NCBI GenBank assembly: GCA_039889245.1
Contig: JAZGVH010000002.1
Coordinates: forward strand, 2,604,001-2,668,000
Length of the DNA stretch: 64,000 nt
Source: Dermatophilaceae bacterium Soc4.6
GTDB lineage: Bacteria > Actinomycetota > Actinomycetes > Actinomycetales > Dermatophilaceae
Reading direction: 5' to 3'
Part shown: positions 47,096 through 54,604 of the stretch, piece by piece
How positions within the stretch are numbered: the first letter of the stretch is position 1
Layout of the letters: each line of letters starts with the position of its first letter
Notes under the pieces: model-generated
What the model saw: only the letters and a program-made list of their open reading frames with translations
Database searches by the model: none
What the model was told of the DNA's origin: nothing
Program-made: the position numbers and the translations under genes

Positions 47096-47602
47096 TCAGC
47101 GCACCCCGATGACGCCGCACAGCGGCGGCGACCACGGCAGCGCCGTATCGACGGCGAGCTGCGCGTCGAGGGCCGCGGCCACGGCGGGAGGGAACGGGGT
47201 GGGACGTCGTACGGCGAGGTCGATGCTCACCGACACCGCCTCGAAGGTGCCCGCGACCGTGCCGGTCGTGCGGTCGAGCATCAGCTGCACGTGGTGCACG
47301 GCCTTGGCCGACCGGCCGACGAGGCGGCTGTGGAGGGTGACCTCGTCGCCCGCGTGGACCTCGGCCGCGTAGCGCAGGTAGTGCTCGGCGTCGAAGGTCG
47401 CCGGGCCCCCGGCGAGGGCGGTCTCCTCGCCGAGACCGAAGCGGGAGAAGGCGACCCAGCCCGAGCGGCTGTAGAGCTCGAGGTAGCGGGCGATGTTCAT
47501 GTGGCCGTTCGCGTCGGTGAACTCCGGCGGGACGACGAGGGCCAGGTGCTGGGGAAGCTGCGCGACCTGCTCGGGGGTGGGCAGGGCGGGGAGGCGGCTC
47601 AC
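47096..47602 (-). CDS. Hotdog-fold acyl-CoA thioesterase family protein
   Basis: 168 residues. The motif FTDANGHMNIARYLELYSRS is the 4HBT-type active-site helix region (D-x-N-G-H-M-N). The later HAGDEVTLHSRLVGRSAKAVHHVQLML is the central strand pair. Hydrolysis of an acyl-CoA thioester is expected. The GTG at 47602 overlaps the DUF2630 stop as GTGA, so the two are coupled. Confidence 0.82.
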   Translation of the reverse strand: MSRLPALPTPEQVAQLPQHLALVVPPEFTDANGHMNIARYLELYSRSGWVAFSRFGLGEETALAGGPATFDAEHYLRYAAEVHAGDEVTLHSRLVGRSAKAVHHVQLMLDRTTGTVAGTFEAVSVSIDLAVRRPTPFPPAVAAALDAQLAVDTALPWSPPLCGVIGVR

Positions 47603-47850
47603 CCGAGGTAGCCCTCGACCTGCCTGCCCGAGCGCTCCTCGGCGCCGTCGGGGTCGGCGCCGAACTCGCGCCTGGCCCGCCGCTGGCGCAGCAGGTCCCA
47701 CAGGCGGTCGAGCTCGACCTCCACCGCGCGGAGGCGGGCGTGCTCCTCGTCGGCGGTGATTTTGCCCTTGGCGAGACGGTCGCGCAGACCGTGCTCCTCC
47801 GCCACGAGGTCGCTGATGTGCTGCTGGATGTGGGGGTCGGTGTCGGCCAT
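47599..47850 (-). CDS. DUF2630 family protein
   Basis: 83-residue, highly charged helical protein, probably a coiled coil (IQQHISDLVAEEHGLRDRLA, then RLRAVEVELDRLWDLLRQRR). It matches the small actinobacterial DUF2630 family of unknown function. The ATG at 47850 starts the gene. The end overlaps the thioesterase start. Confidence 0.85.
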   Translation of the reverse strand: MADTDPHIQQHISDLVAEEHGLRDRLAKGKITADEEHARLRAVEVELDRLWDLLRQRRARREFGADPDGAEERSGRQVEGYLG

Positions 47851-47910
47851 GGGGCCAGTCTGCACCGCGGGTGGTGGTGGTGGCCCGCAGGTTGGGGGAT
47901 CGACCCTGCG

Positions 47911-48048
47911 GAGATCACTGCGCGGTTGCCCGATGTGTTGGTCGACTACGTCGACGCCGTGGTCGCCGCCGGGGACGCCGGCAGCCGGGCAGAGGTAGTG
48001 CGTCGGGCCCTGGAGCGGGAGCGTCGCCGAGCCGCGACGGAGCGCGGC
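47911..48048 (+). pseudogene. Remnant of MazE-type ribbon-helix-helix antitoxin
   Basis: The frame reads ITARLPDVLVDYVDAVVAAG, then SRAEVVRRALERERRRAATE, a clear ribbon-helix-helix DNA-binding domain of a type II antitoxin. No start codon or ribosome site precedes it at a sensible distance, and the toxin-binding tail is missing. The frame then runs on into nonsense in the toxin region. I read it as the N-terminal half of an antitoxin left by a deletion. Confidence 0.7.
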
Positions 48049-48049
48049 G

Positions 48050-48301
48050 CCGCTCACCCGGGAGGCGGTCCGGCCCCACCTGACGCGGGTGACCGTCGCC
48101 CCGCTCACGACGACGTTCCGGGGGCTGTCGACGGAGGTGGCGGTGGGCCGCCACAACGGACTCGACCACGACAGCGTGGTCTCCTGCGACAACGTGACGA
48201 CCGTGTCCGTGTCGGACCTCGGTCGTCAGGTCGGGTTCCTCCCCGACCGCCAGGAGCGAGCACTGGCCGACGCGATCCGCGCCGCCTTCGACCTGGAGTG
48301 A
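48050..48301 (+). pseudogene. Remnant of MazF/PemK-type toxin (C-terminal part)
   Basis: In a different frame from the antitoxin remnant the sequence reads LTREAVRPHLTRVTVAPLTT, then GLSTEVAVG, GLDHDSVVSCDNVTTVSVSD and QERALADAIRAAFDLE. This is the C-terminal two-thirds of an actinobacterial MazF endoribonuclease. The N-terminal part, with the first strands and the conserved catalytic Arg, is absent. The junction with the antitoxin remnant is abrupt (about 48045-48055). The toxin should be inactive. Confidence 0.78.
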
Positions 48302-48334
48302 GCTCGATCCCGAGACGAGGGGATGGGGGTGACC

Positions 48335-48394
48335 TTGACACGCGCCCGTCGTCACTGGTCAGATCAGCGTGTGCTGATATCAACCGAAGCTGAT
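48335..48394 (+). promoter_or_regulatory. ars promoter with two abutting ArsR operators over a leaderless start
   Basis: A -35 TTGACA (48335-48340) and a weak -10 TCAGAT (48359-48364), 18 bp apart, predict transcription start at about 48371, which is the GTG of arsR. Two 16-bp sites abut exactly: ATCAGCGTGTGCTGAT (48363-48378, 6-bp perfect arms) and ATCAACCGAAGCTGAT (48379-48394). Both resemble the ATCAA-N6-TTGAT form of ArsR sites. An outer 11-bp inverted repeat (GTCAGATCAGC 48358-48368 / GCTGATCTGAC 48389-48399) encloses them. Confidence 0.72.
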
Positions 48395-48691
48395 CTGACA
48401 GCGGCCGGGCTCGTGCTCGACGCCGTCGCCGACCCGATGAGGCGGCGCATCCTCACCGCTCTCGCCACCGAGGAGCTGTGCACCACGCACCTGCAGGCGG
48501 TCCTCGACGCCAAGCAGACCCTCGTGTCGCACCACCTGCGGATCCTGCGGGAGGCCGGGCTCGTGCAGACCTCGCCCTGCGGCCGCTTCACCTACTACCG
48601 GCTCACCCCCGGCGCCCTCGACGGGGCGAGCACTGCCCTGGCGCAGGTCGCCGAGGCCAGTCACCGCCCCCCGGCGAGGCGCGCGTGCTGA
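48371..48691 (+). CDS. arsR: ArsR-family metalloregulator of the arsenic operon
   Basis: 106-residue winged-helix repressor (DPMRRRILTALATEELCTTH, then KQTLVSHHLRILREAGLVQT). The metal-site helix reads ELCTTH with a single Cys (Cys37) in place of the usual CxC form; other Cys are Cys70 and the terminal Cys106. The GTG at 48371 is preferred: promoter and operators would otherwise fall inside the gene, and the resulting N-terminus (ISTEADLTAAGLVLDAV) is of normal length. The longer frame starts at ATG 48323. The stop overlaps the acr3 start by 7 bp. It should repress the operon until As(III) or Sb(III) binds. Confidence 0.85.
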   Translation: MLISTEADLTAAGLVLDAVADPMRRRILTALATEELCTTHLQAVLDAKQTLVSHHLRILREAGLVQTSPCGRFTYYRLTPGALDGASTALAQVAEASHRPPARRAC

Positions 48692-49782
48692 CCGCGGAGC
48701 AGACCCCGGTGCTGCGGCAGCTGTCGACGCTCGACCGCTTCCTGCCGGTCTGGATCGTCGCGGCGATGGGGCTGGGGCTGGCGCTGGGGCGTGGGGTGCC
48801 GGGGCTCGACGACGCACTCCAGGCGGTATCGGTCGGGTCGGTCTCGCTGCCGATCGCGGTGGGGCTGCTGCTGATGATGTATCCCGTCCTGGCCCGGGTG
48901 CGATACACCGAGCTCGGCACCGTGACCGGTGACACGCGGCTGCTGGTCTCGTCGCTCGTGCTGAACTGGATTGTCGGGCCGCTGGTGATGTTCGCCCTGG
49001 CGTGGGTCTTCCTGGCCGACCAGCCGACCTATCGCACCGGCCTGATCATCGTCGGGCTCGCCCGCTGCATCGCCATGGTGCTCATCTGGAACGACCTCTC
49101 CTGCGGCGACCGAGAGGCCGGAGCCGTGCTCGTGGCGATCAACTCCGTCTTCCAGATCGCCGCCTTCGCCGGGCTCGGGTGGTTCTACCTGCAGGTGCTG
49201 CCCGGATGGCTCGGGCTGAGCACGCAGCGGCTCGAGGTGTCGACGTGGGACATCGCCCGATCGGTGCTCGTCTTCCTCGGGATCCCTTTGGTGGCAGGCT
49301 TCCTCACGCAACTGCTCGGCGAGCGGGCCAGGGGCCGCGACTGGTATGAAGGTGCGTTCCTGCCGAGAATCGGGCCGGTCGCCCTCTACGGCCTGCTGTT
49401 CACCATCGTGGTCCTCTTCGCGCTGCAGGGGGCGACGATCACCAGCCGGCCGCTCGACGTCGCGCGGATCGCGTTGCCACTCCTGGCCTACTTCGCCCTG
49501 ATGTGGGGCGCGTCGTTCGTGCTCGGGCGCTCGATCGGGCTGGGCTACCCGCGCACGGCGACCCTGGCGTTCACCGCGGCGGGCAACAACTTCGAGCTCG
49601 CGATCGCCGTGGCCATCGGGGTCTTCGGGGTGACGTCGGGCGAGGCGCTCGCTGGGGTCGTGGGGCCGCTCATCGAGGTGCCGGTGCTCGTGGCCCTGGT
49701 CTACGTCTCGCTCTGGGCCAGGAAGTTCTTCGCCGACCCGCCACCGGTGGTCACGGCGTCGACAGCGGGGGCGAGGTCATGA
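48685..49782 (+). CDS. acr3: ACR3-family arsenite efflux permease
   Basis: 365-residue, ten-helix arsenite exporter of the BASS-fold ACR3 family. The essential helix-4 cysteine is Cys128 in LARCIAMVLIWNDLSCGD. AFTAAGNNFELAIAVAIGVFG is the second signature helix pair. The GTG at 48685 overlaps the arsR stop and the stop overlaps arsC as ATGA. It expels As(III) produced by ArsC. Confidence 0.93.
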   Translation: MLTAEQTPVLRQLSTLDRFLPVWIVAAMGLGLALGRGVPGLDDALQAVSVGSVSLPIAVGLLLMMYPVLARVRYTELGTVTGDTRLLVSSLVLNWIVGPLVMFALAWVFLADQPTYRTGLIIVGLARCIAMVLIWNDLSCGDREAGAVLVAINSVFQIAAFAGLGWFYLQVLPGWLGLSTQRLEVSTWDIARSVLVFLGIPLVAGFLTQLLGERARGRDWYEGAFLPRIGPVALYGLLFTIVVLFALQGATITSRPLDVARIALPLLAYFALMWGASFVLGRSIGLGYPRTATLAFTAAGNNFELAIAVAIGVFGVTSGEALAGVVGPLIEVPVLVALVYVSLWARKFFADPPPVVTASTAGARS

Positions 49783-50213
49783 GCCGCCCCAGCGTGCTGT
49801 TCGTCTGCGTGCACAACGCCGGGCGCTCGCAGATGGCGGCGGGCTACCTGACGGCACTGTCGGGCGGGGCGGTCGAGGTGCGCTCGGCCGGGTCTGCCCC
49901 GGGGCAGTCGGTCAACCCGTCGGCCGTCGCCGTCATGGCCGAGGAGGGCATCGACCTCTCGGCGCAGACCCCCAAGGTGCTGACGACCGAGGCGGTCGAG
50001 GCGTCCGACGTCGTCATCACCATGGGCTGCGGCGACACGTGCCCGATTTTTCCCGGGAAACGGTATGAGGACTGGGTGCTGGAGGACCCGGCCGGCCATG
50101 GCGTCGACTCCGTCCGCCTGATCCGCGACGAGATCCGCGCGCGGGTGGTCACGCTGCTGGGCGAGCTCGGGGTGCCGGTGGCGCTCCGTACGGCAGGGGG
50201 CACTCGTGGGTGA
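49779..50213 (+). CDS. arsC: Arsenate reductase, low-molecular-weight phosphatase type
   Basis: 144 residues. The P-loop is CVHNAGRSQ (Cys10-X5-Arg16). Two further cysteines, Cys84 and Cys88 in TMGCGDTCPIFPGKRYEDW, can form the relay disulfide, as in the three-cysteine enzymes reduced by thioredoxin. It reduces As(V) to As(III) for export by ACR3. Overlap with acr3 shows coupled translation. The gene faces the methyltransferase gene with a 6-bp gap. Confidence 0.92.
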   Translation: MSRPSVLFVCVHNAGRSQMAAGYLTALSGGAVEVRSAGSAPGQSVNPSAVAVMAEEGIDLSAQTPKVLTTEAVEASDVVITMGCGDTCPIFPGKRYEDWVLEDPAGHGVDSVRLIRDEIRARVVTLLGELGVPVALRTAGGTRG

Positions 50214-50219
50214 TCCGCG

Positions 50220-50840
50220 TCAGGTCGACCGCGCCCAGGCCGCGTACAACGGGTCGCTCCCACGCCGCCGCGTGGTCCGCAGCGCGGTCGTGACCCCCTC
50301 GAAGCCGGCGCGCTCCAGGTAGGCCCGCACGATCGCGACGCGGCCGTCCTCGTCGGTGGCGAGCCACCCGCGCACCGCCTTGGTCGGGAAGCACCGGTTG
50401 CTGAAGGTGAGCACGACCACTCCACCGGGCCGCAGCACCCGCGCAGCCTCGCGCAGGACCTCGACCGGGTGGATGAGGTAGTCGATCGACACGCAGCAGA
50501 CCACGGCGTCGAACGACGCGTCGTCCACGGACAGCCGGGGGTCGAGGTTGAGGTCCTGGACGACGACCTCGTCGGCCACAGGGTTCGCCCGCAGCTCGAC
50601 GGCGTTCAGGCCGAGCGCGACGAGCCCACCATCCGGCTTCCTCGACAGGTGCGACACCCACGACGACATCAGGTCGAGGACCCTGCCGTCCGGCACCCCC
50701 AGCTCGTCGTACAGCGCGCCGACCGCGGCGATCGCGCCGTCGTCGAGGTGGGTGACGAGGCGCGGCGGCCCGTAGAAGGCGGCGTCGTCACCGTCGTCCT
50801 GCCGGTCGAAGAAGTCGGGTGGCCAGTCGTCGTCCGTCAT
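50220..50840 (-). CDS. Class I SAM-dependent methyltransferase
   Basis: 206 residues. The SAM motif region is GRVLDLMSSWVSHLSR (motif I with Ser in place of the usual Gly run), and FDAVVCCVSIDYLIHPVEVL then RVLRPGGVVVLTFSNR form motifs II and III. The first glycine-rich loop is atypical (D-L-M-S-S-W). The substrate is unknown; it does not resemble ArsM, as its conserved cysteines are missing. The ATG at 50840 was chosen from the match to the domain start. Confidence 0.82.
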   Translation of the reverse strand: MTDDDWPPDFFDRQDDGDDAAFYGPPRLVTHLDDGAIAAVGALYDELGVPDGRVLDLMSSWVSHLSRKPDGGLVALGLNAVELRANPVADEVVVQDLNLDPRLSVDDASFDAVVCCVSIDYLIHPVEVLREAARVLRPGGVVVLTFSNRCFPTKAVRGWLATDEDGRVAIVRAYLERAGFEGVTTALRTTRRRGSDPLYAAWARST

Positions 50841-50977
50841 AGCAGCATCCTGCCCCAGGGCTGCGCGCGTCGGCCGGCTGGTCGACGCCCTGATTGGCGC
50901 GTGTGGTCGCTCGGAGCACCGCGCGGAGGTCGTTGGGGACAACCCGCCGGTGCCGAGCGGCGGGTGTGGGTTCAAGG

Positions 50978-51589
50978 GTGTCCACGAGCGATGCAGGGTC
51001 GGAAGAGGATCTGACGCAGGAGCAGGTGGTGGGGCTGGCCCGCGACCGGCGGCTGCGATGGTGGCTGCTGATGGGCGCGGCCGTGCTGACCGTCGGCACC
51101 GTGGTTGTCGCGGCGCTCGTCGCGCACGCCCGTCATCCGGACGAGCCGGTGCGCTGGATCCGGTTGATGTGGATCGCTGCCGGGGTCTTCGTGCTCTACA
51201 GCCTGTCGGCGGTAGTCGGGGTCAGGCTGCGCTCCCGGTCGACGTCGCTGCAGCGGCTCGTCGTCAGCGGTGACCGCGCGACGATCCGACGGGTCGCGAA
51301 GCAGCTGCGCCGGGGAGAGCCTGTTGCCGGCGACGACCTCGACGTGGCTCGGGCCGTCGTCGCGTCGACCCGGACCCAGCGGTGGCTGCCGTGGCTGTTC
51401 TCGACGATGGGGGTCCTCAACCTGCTTCCCCTCGTCCTCGGGCGCGACGACGCGCACCCGCAGCCGACCTTCGTCGTGGCCGCGCGAGTAGTCGGCGCCA
51501 TCGCCATGATGACGGTGGCCGCCATGGCCGAGAGCGGCCGGCGGCGGGTGCTGCGGGGAGCCGCGCGGCAGCACCTCACGGTCGAGTAG
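50978..51589 (+). CDS. Hypothetical four-helix membrane protein
   Basis: 203 residues with four predicted helices in two pairs (WWLLMGAAVLTVGTVVVAAL, WIRLMWIAAGVFVLYSL, then WLPWLFSTMGVLNLLPLVLG and FVVAARVVGAIAMMTVAAMA). A basic cytoplasmic loop lies between the pairs (SGDRATIRRVAKQLRRGE). Family not recognised. The GTG at 50978 is the likely start, although the frame opens earlier. Confidence 0.6.
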   Translation: MSTSDAGSEEDLTQEQVVGLARDRRLRWWLLMGAAVLTVGTVVVAALVAHARHPDEPVRWIRLMWIAAGVFVLYSLSAVVGVRLRSRSTSLQRLVVSGDRATIRRVAKQLRRGEPVAGDDLDVARAVVASTRTQRWLPWLFSTMGVLNLLPLVLGRDDAHPQPTFVVAARVVGAIAMMTVAAMAESGRRRVLRGAARQHLTVE

Positions 51590-51739
51590 CCGGCTACGGG
51601 GGTGTCGCCCGCAGATCTCCCGACGCGCCGTGCAAACCGGCACTCCGTGACCCACGCCGCCGCGTACCCCCCATCGAGGGCAACCGTTGGAGGCGGTGCC
51701 TGTTCGTCCTTGGGGGTGCTGAATGCCTCCGTAGGCCCC

Positions 51740-52084
51740 ATGGCGAGGGATCTTGGAGCGTACGGCGAGGACGACGCCGCTGACTGGGTTGTTCAATGCT
51801 CCGAGATCGACCTGGTCCGGGTTTGCTCTGTGGGTGAGTGGATTCTCCACAACGGCCCTGGCCCGGCTGCGGGTGGGAGCATGATGTTCGCGAAGGCGTG
51901 TCCTCTGGCCTGGGTCTATGTGCGGGAGGGCGAGCCCAGAAAGTTGGCGCGGAGCCGGCGTAAGAGCCCCGAGCCCGTGGGGGCTGGTGACGTGAAAAGT
52001 CGCCGACCGGACCACAAGCTTCAAGCTGAGCAGGTCACCGACTACGGGGTCGGTGACGACCTGCGGCGCTTCTGGTCCGAGTGA
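51740..52084 (+). CDS. Hypothetical protein
   Basis: 114 residues beginning MARDLGAYGEDDAADWVVQC. The GxxxxDDAADWV start is faintly like DUF4259 proteins, but the rest (SEIDLVRVCSVGEWILHNGP, KSRRPDHKLQAEQVTDYG) is not recognised. The open frame starts earlier at 51602, but the upstream part looks non-coding. It lies 85 bp left of the tRNA-Gly fragment and is thus the last chromosomal gene before the island. Confidence 0.45.
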   Translation: MARDLGAYGEDDAADWVVQCSEIDLVRVCSVGEWILHNGPGPAAGGSMMFAKACPLAWVYVREGEPRKLARSRRKSPEPVGAGDVKSRRPDHKLQAEQVTDYGVGDDLRRFWSE

Positions 52085-52168
52085 GCCGACTGGGGGCGGC
52101 GAAGGATTCGAAGCAAAGGGAGCGAGGTGGCTCGACGCTGGCAGGCCTGTGACCTGCGCTTTCGCGTG

Positions 52169-52214
52169 TGGAGCGGGCGACGAGAATCGAACTCGCGTGT
52201 CCAGCTTGGGAAGT
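52169..52214 (-). other. 3' fragment of tRNA-Gly(CCC): integration-site remnant
   Basis: Read on the minus strand, the sequence runs from the anticodon loop (TTCCCAA) through GCTG, the T arm (GCGAGTTCGATTCTCGT) and an acceptor 3' strand CGCCCGCT to an encoded CCA. The 5' half (acceptor 5' strand, D arm) is absent, and the base preceding the loop no longer pairs properly. Duplication of a tRNA 3' end starting in the anticodon loop is the usual product of tyrosine-integrase insertion. The chromosome continues to the left, so the element lies to the right. Confidence 0.8.
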
Positions 52215-52672
52215 CGGTTGAGGCCCGCGTGGAGATGGTCCTCGTGCTTTAGGTAGGCGCGGTCAGTACCCCCTTGGACCCCATATGGACCTCTTGATTG
52301 GGCACGTAGAGGGCACGCCGCTGCCAGGGTGTGGTCGTCGTGACCAGGGATGAGCCGTCGAGCCATAGCGGAGCAAGCCGGTGGGGCGGGGAGGGTGTCA
52401 AGCCCCCGCGCGACGAGTGGTGAGCGGGCAGGCACACGGAGTGTGCACCTCGACGGGCTGGGACTGGGGCTTGACACCCTCCCCGAGCTGCCGGACGCTA
52501 CTGCGACGGGTCGGGGGCGGAGGTAAAGCCGACTTCGGCGCTGTAGCCGGGTGCTTGTGATCCGTAGGACGGTGAGAGGCGTCCAGTGCGCCCGTCCGTG
52601 CGCGCTCCGGACGTGGTCGATATAACCGAAATGAGGATCCGGTGGTGCGTGGATGGGTGACAGCGTTGGCCC
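52215..52672. other. Gene-poor left end of the island
   Basis: No convincing gene is seen. The main structure is a 20-bp perfect inverted repeat at 52387-52406 and 52466-52485 separated by 59 bp. A short minus-strand frame at 52249-52437 ends in ALYVPNQEVHMGSKGV, which may be the tail of a lost gene but is too short to call. Confidence 0.4.
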
Positions 52673-53443
52673 ATGCAGGTTCAGCCCGGGGTGGCCGGTG
52701 GTTCGGCGCAGCGCAAGTATGAGGAGTTGCTGCGCTCGTGGCGCCGACGAAACCGTCGAGTGTTCGTTGGGCTAGCGCTCGTCTGTGGCCTGATCGTCTT
52801 GGCCTCGTTGCTGCTTGCGCGGATTTGGCCGGGGCAGTCATGGTTGCTGGGCTGCTTCGCAGGGGGTGCGGCGACCTTCTTTGGCGTCGCCAGGCTGAGT
52901 CCGCCGGGCTGGATCGAGAACTGGCAGTTGGGTGCGTGGGGGGAAGAGGCGACCGCCAAGGCTCTTGGCCCCATGGAGGCCGAGGGGTGGGTCGTCGTGC
53001 ATGACCTTCCCACTGGCCGAGGCAACGTGGACCACGTGGTGGTCGGGCCCGGTGGTGTGTTCTTGCTTGATTCTAAACGAGTCGGGGGGTCCGTCGTGGT
53101 GGAGGGTGAGGTCATGACTGTCCGCCGGCTCGACGACCCCGAGCTGGTCTATCGGCACCCTGGCTCCGGCCATCTGTTGGGTCTGGCCCGTGAAACTCAC
53201 GAGCGTGTTCTCCGGTCGACGAGGATCAGGGTCTGGGTGCAGCCGGTCATGGTCGTCTGGGCAGAGTTCCCGCAGCGGAAAGTGCAGGGCCGCTGCGCTT
53301 TCGTCCACGGCGAAGAACTCGCCGAGTGGTTACGGGCACAACCGCAAAGGGTGGCGCCCGCAAGGGTTCCCCAGCTCGTCGCCGCGGTGCGCTTGTCCTG
53401 GGACCTCAGCGATCAGGCTTCGACTGTCACACATGGCGGATGA
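52673..53443 (+). CDS. Membrane-anchored NERD-domain protein
   Basis: 256 residues. Two N-terminal helices (FVGLALVCGLIVLASLLLAR and a following hydrophobic stretch) are followed by a NERD domain (about residues 100-200) with the motif GNVDHVVVGPGGVFLLDSKR, which holds the expected Asp and the D-x-K pair of this PD-(D/E)XK-like nuclease fold. A nuclease role is inferred from the fold. GC content is lower than on the left side. The ATG at 52673 is the first in frame. Confidence 0.85.
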   Translation: MQVQPGVAGGSAQRKYEELLRSWRRRNRRVFVGLALVCGLIVLASLLLARIWPGQSWLLGCFAGGAATFFGVARLSPPGWIENWQLGAWGEEATAKALGPMEAEGWVVVHDLPTGRGNVDHVVVGPGGVFLLDSKRVGGSVVVEGEVMTVRRLDDPELVYRHPGSGHLLGLARETHERVLRSTRIRVWVQPVMVVWAEFPQRKVQGRCAFVHGEELAEWLRAQPQRVAPARVPQLVAAVRLSWDLSDQASTVTHGG

Positions 53444-53593
53444 CGTGCCCTGCTGAAGAACGCATCAAGGCGCATCGTTCGCCAGAGGCACGACACCTCA
53501 CCCAGGACTTAATGTCTCCGGTACCTGATGCCAACTTTTCCAGGTCACGGCTGCTCGCAACCTTTCAGTCGCACTAGCGCCGCCTTAAGGCGG

Positions 53594-54604
53594 TTACTCC
53601 GGCGGTAGCATGTATGCAAACTTCGTTGGGGAAAGATCTTGCGCACTGGGAGTCCAGTCATGCCAGATACGCACCCGTCCGCCTGAGGTCTCGATTGAGT
53701 CAGACTTACGGGTGTACTCAATTTTATCCACGACGATCAGATCGGTGTGCTGGAAGTCCTCAGCGTGGGATACCTCATTTATCGTAAGCTCCACCGCCTG
53801 TATCAGGAGGGAACTGCCTTTAACCTCCACATGCCGCTCCTCTCCGTCGAGGACCAATCTGACGTCATAAGGCTTGCCGAGCTTAACGATATCGGAGGCC
53901 CCTGCGGCGCGATACAGCTCAACAGCCCGGCTCACGGCGTGGTTTTCAATCGCCGATCGGAGCTCAGGATCTTGAACTCGTGCCAGCGCACCCCTCGCCA
54001 CCGCTTGCTTGCGGTCCTGGACTTCCGCAACCAAGTCACGGTCCGATGCGGCTGGCAAATCAGTCTGCGCGGCGCCTAAGCCTGAGAAAACACCAAACAG
54101 CTCGACTGGGAACTTAAGAAGGTAACCCTGTTGTGCGCGAAGTTGGCGGCCACCGTACAGATAGAATGGGAAATAAAGAGGCTTGCCGTTTGTCTTTTCG
54201 AGCTCTGCTCCGATCTGCAGTACGCCACGCATGACACGTTGAAGATCATCGAATAGCAGCGGGCGTGCAAATCGGTTGAGCCCGCCGAGGGCAACCATCC
54301 AAGCATCGGTGGTTCGAGGGCCGAAGAGCGACCTTCCCGCCGTGCCCCGCGGTTGCCAGGTATAACCTGTCACAACCTCTGGATTGCTCGTAGCCACGGA
54401 CCAGCCCATCAGTCCGCGACCTTCATCTCCAGACTCCCAGTGGAGGACGCGATCGCCCATGCGAACCTGACTCACCAGCTCATATGACCACGTGGCACCA
54501 TCAAATTTCGGCGCAATGAGGCGCTCGCCCATCTCACCCGTAGTAGCCACCTCCATCCAAAAGCGCTGCCTTGAATCACCGTTCCACCACGTATTCAGAA
54601 CCAT
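53594..54604 (-). CDS. EVE-like/DUF3883 protein, putative modification-dependent nuclease
   Basis: 336 residues of AT-richer codon use. The N-terminal 110 residues (LNTWWNGDSRQRFWMEVATT, LIAPKFDG, SYELVSQVRMGDRVLHWESG, LMGWSVATSNPE) look like an EVE/PUA-type modified-base-binding domain. The C-terminal third is DUF3883 (RAVELYRAAGASDIVKLGKP, VRLVLDGEERHVEVKGSSLL) with a D...E-V-K-G nuclease-like core. Together they suggest a restriction-type enzyme that recognises modified DNA. No methylase is adjacent. Function is inferred from domain logic. Confidence 0.7.
   Translation of the reverse strand: MVLNTWWNGDSRQRFWMEVATTGEMGERLIAPKFDGATWSYELVSQVRMGDRVLHWESGDEGRGLMGWSVATSNPEVVTGYTWQPRGTAGRSLFGPRTTDAWMVALGGLNRFARPLLFDDLQRVMRGVLQIGAELEKTNGKPLYFPFYLYGGRQLRAQQGYLLKFPVELFGVFSGLGAAQTDLPAASDRDLVAEVQDRKQAVARGALARVQDPELRSAIENHAVSRAVELYRAAGASDIVKLGKPYDVRLVLDGEERHVEVKGSSLLIQAVELTINEVSHAEDFQHTDLIVVDKIEYTRKSDSIETSGGRVRIWHDWTPSAQDLSPTKFAYMLPPE

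Noticed and set aside
52169-52250. A complete tRNA-Gly gene
   Set aside because: The D arm and 5' acceptor strand are missing and the anticodon stem no longer pairs; only the 3' half is present.
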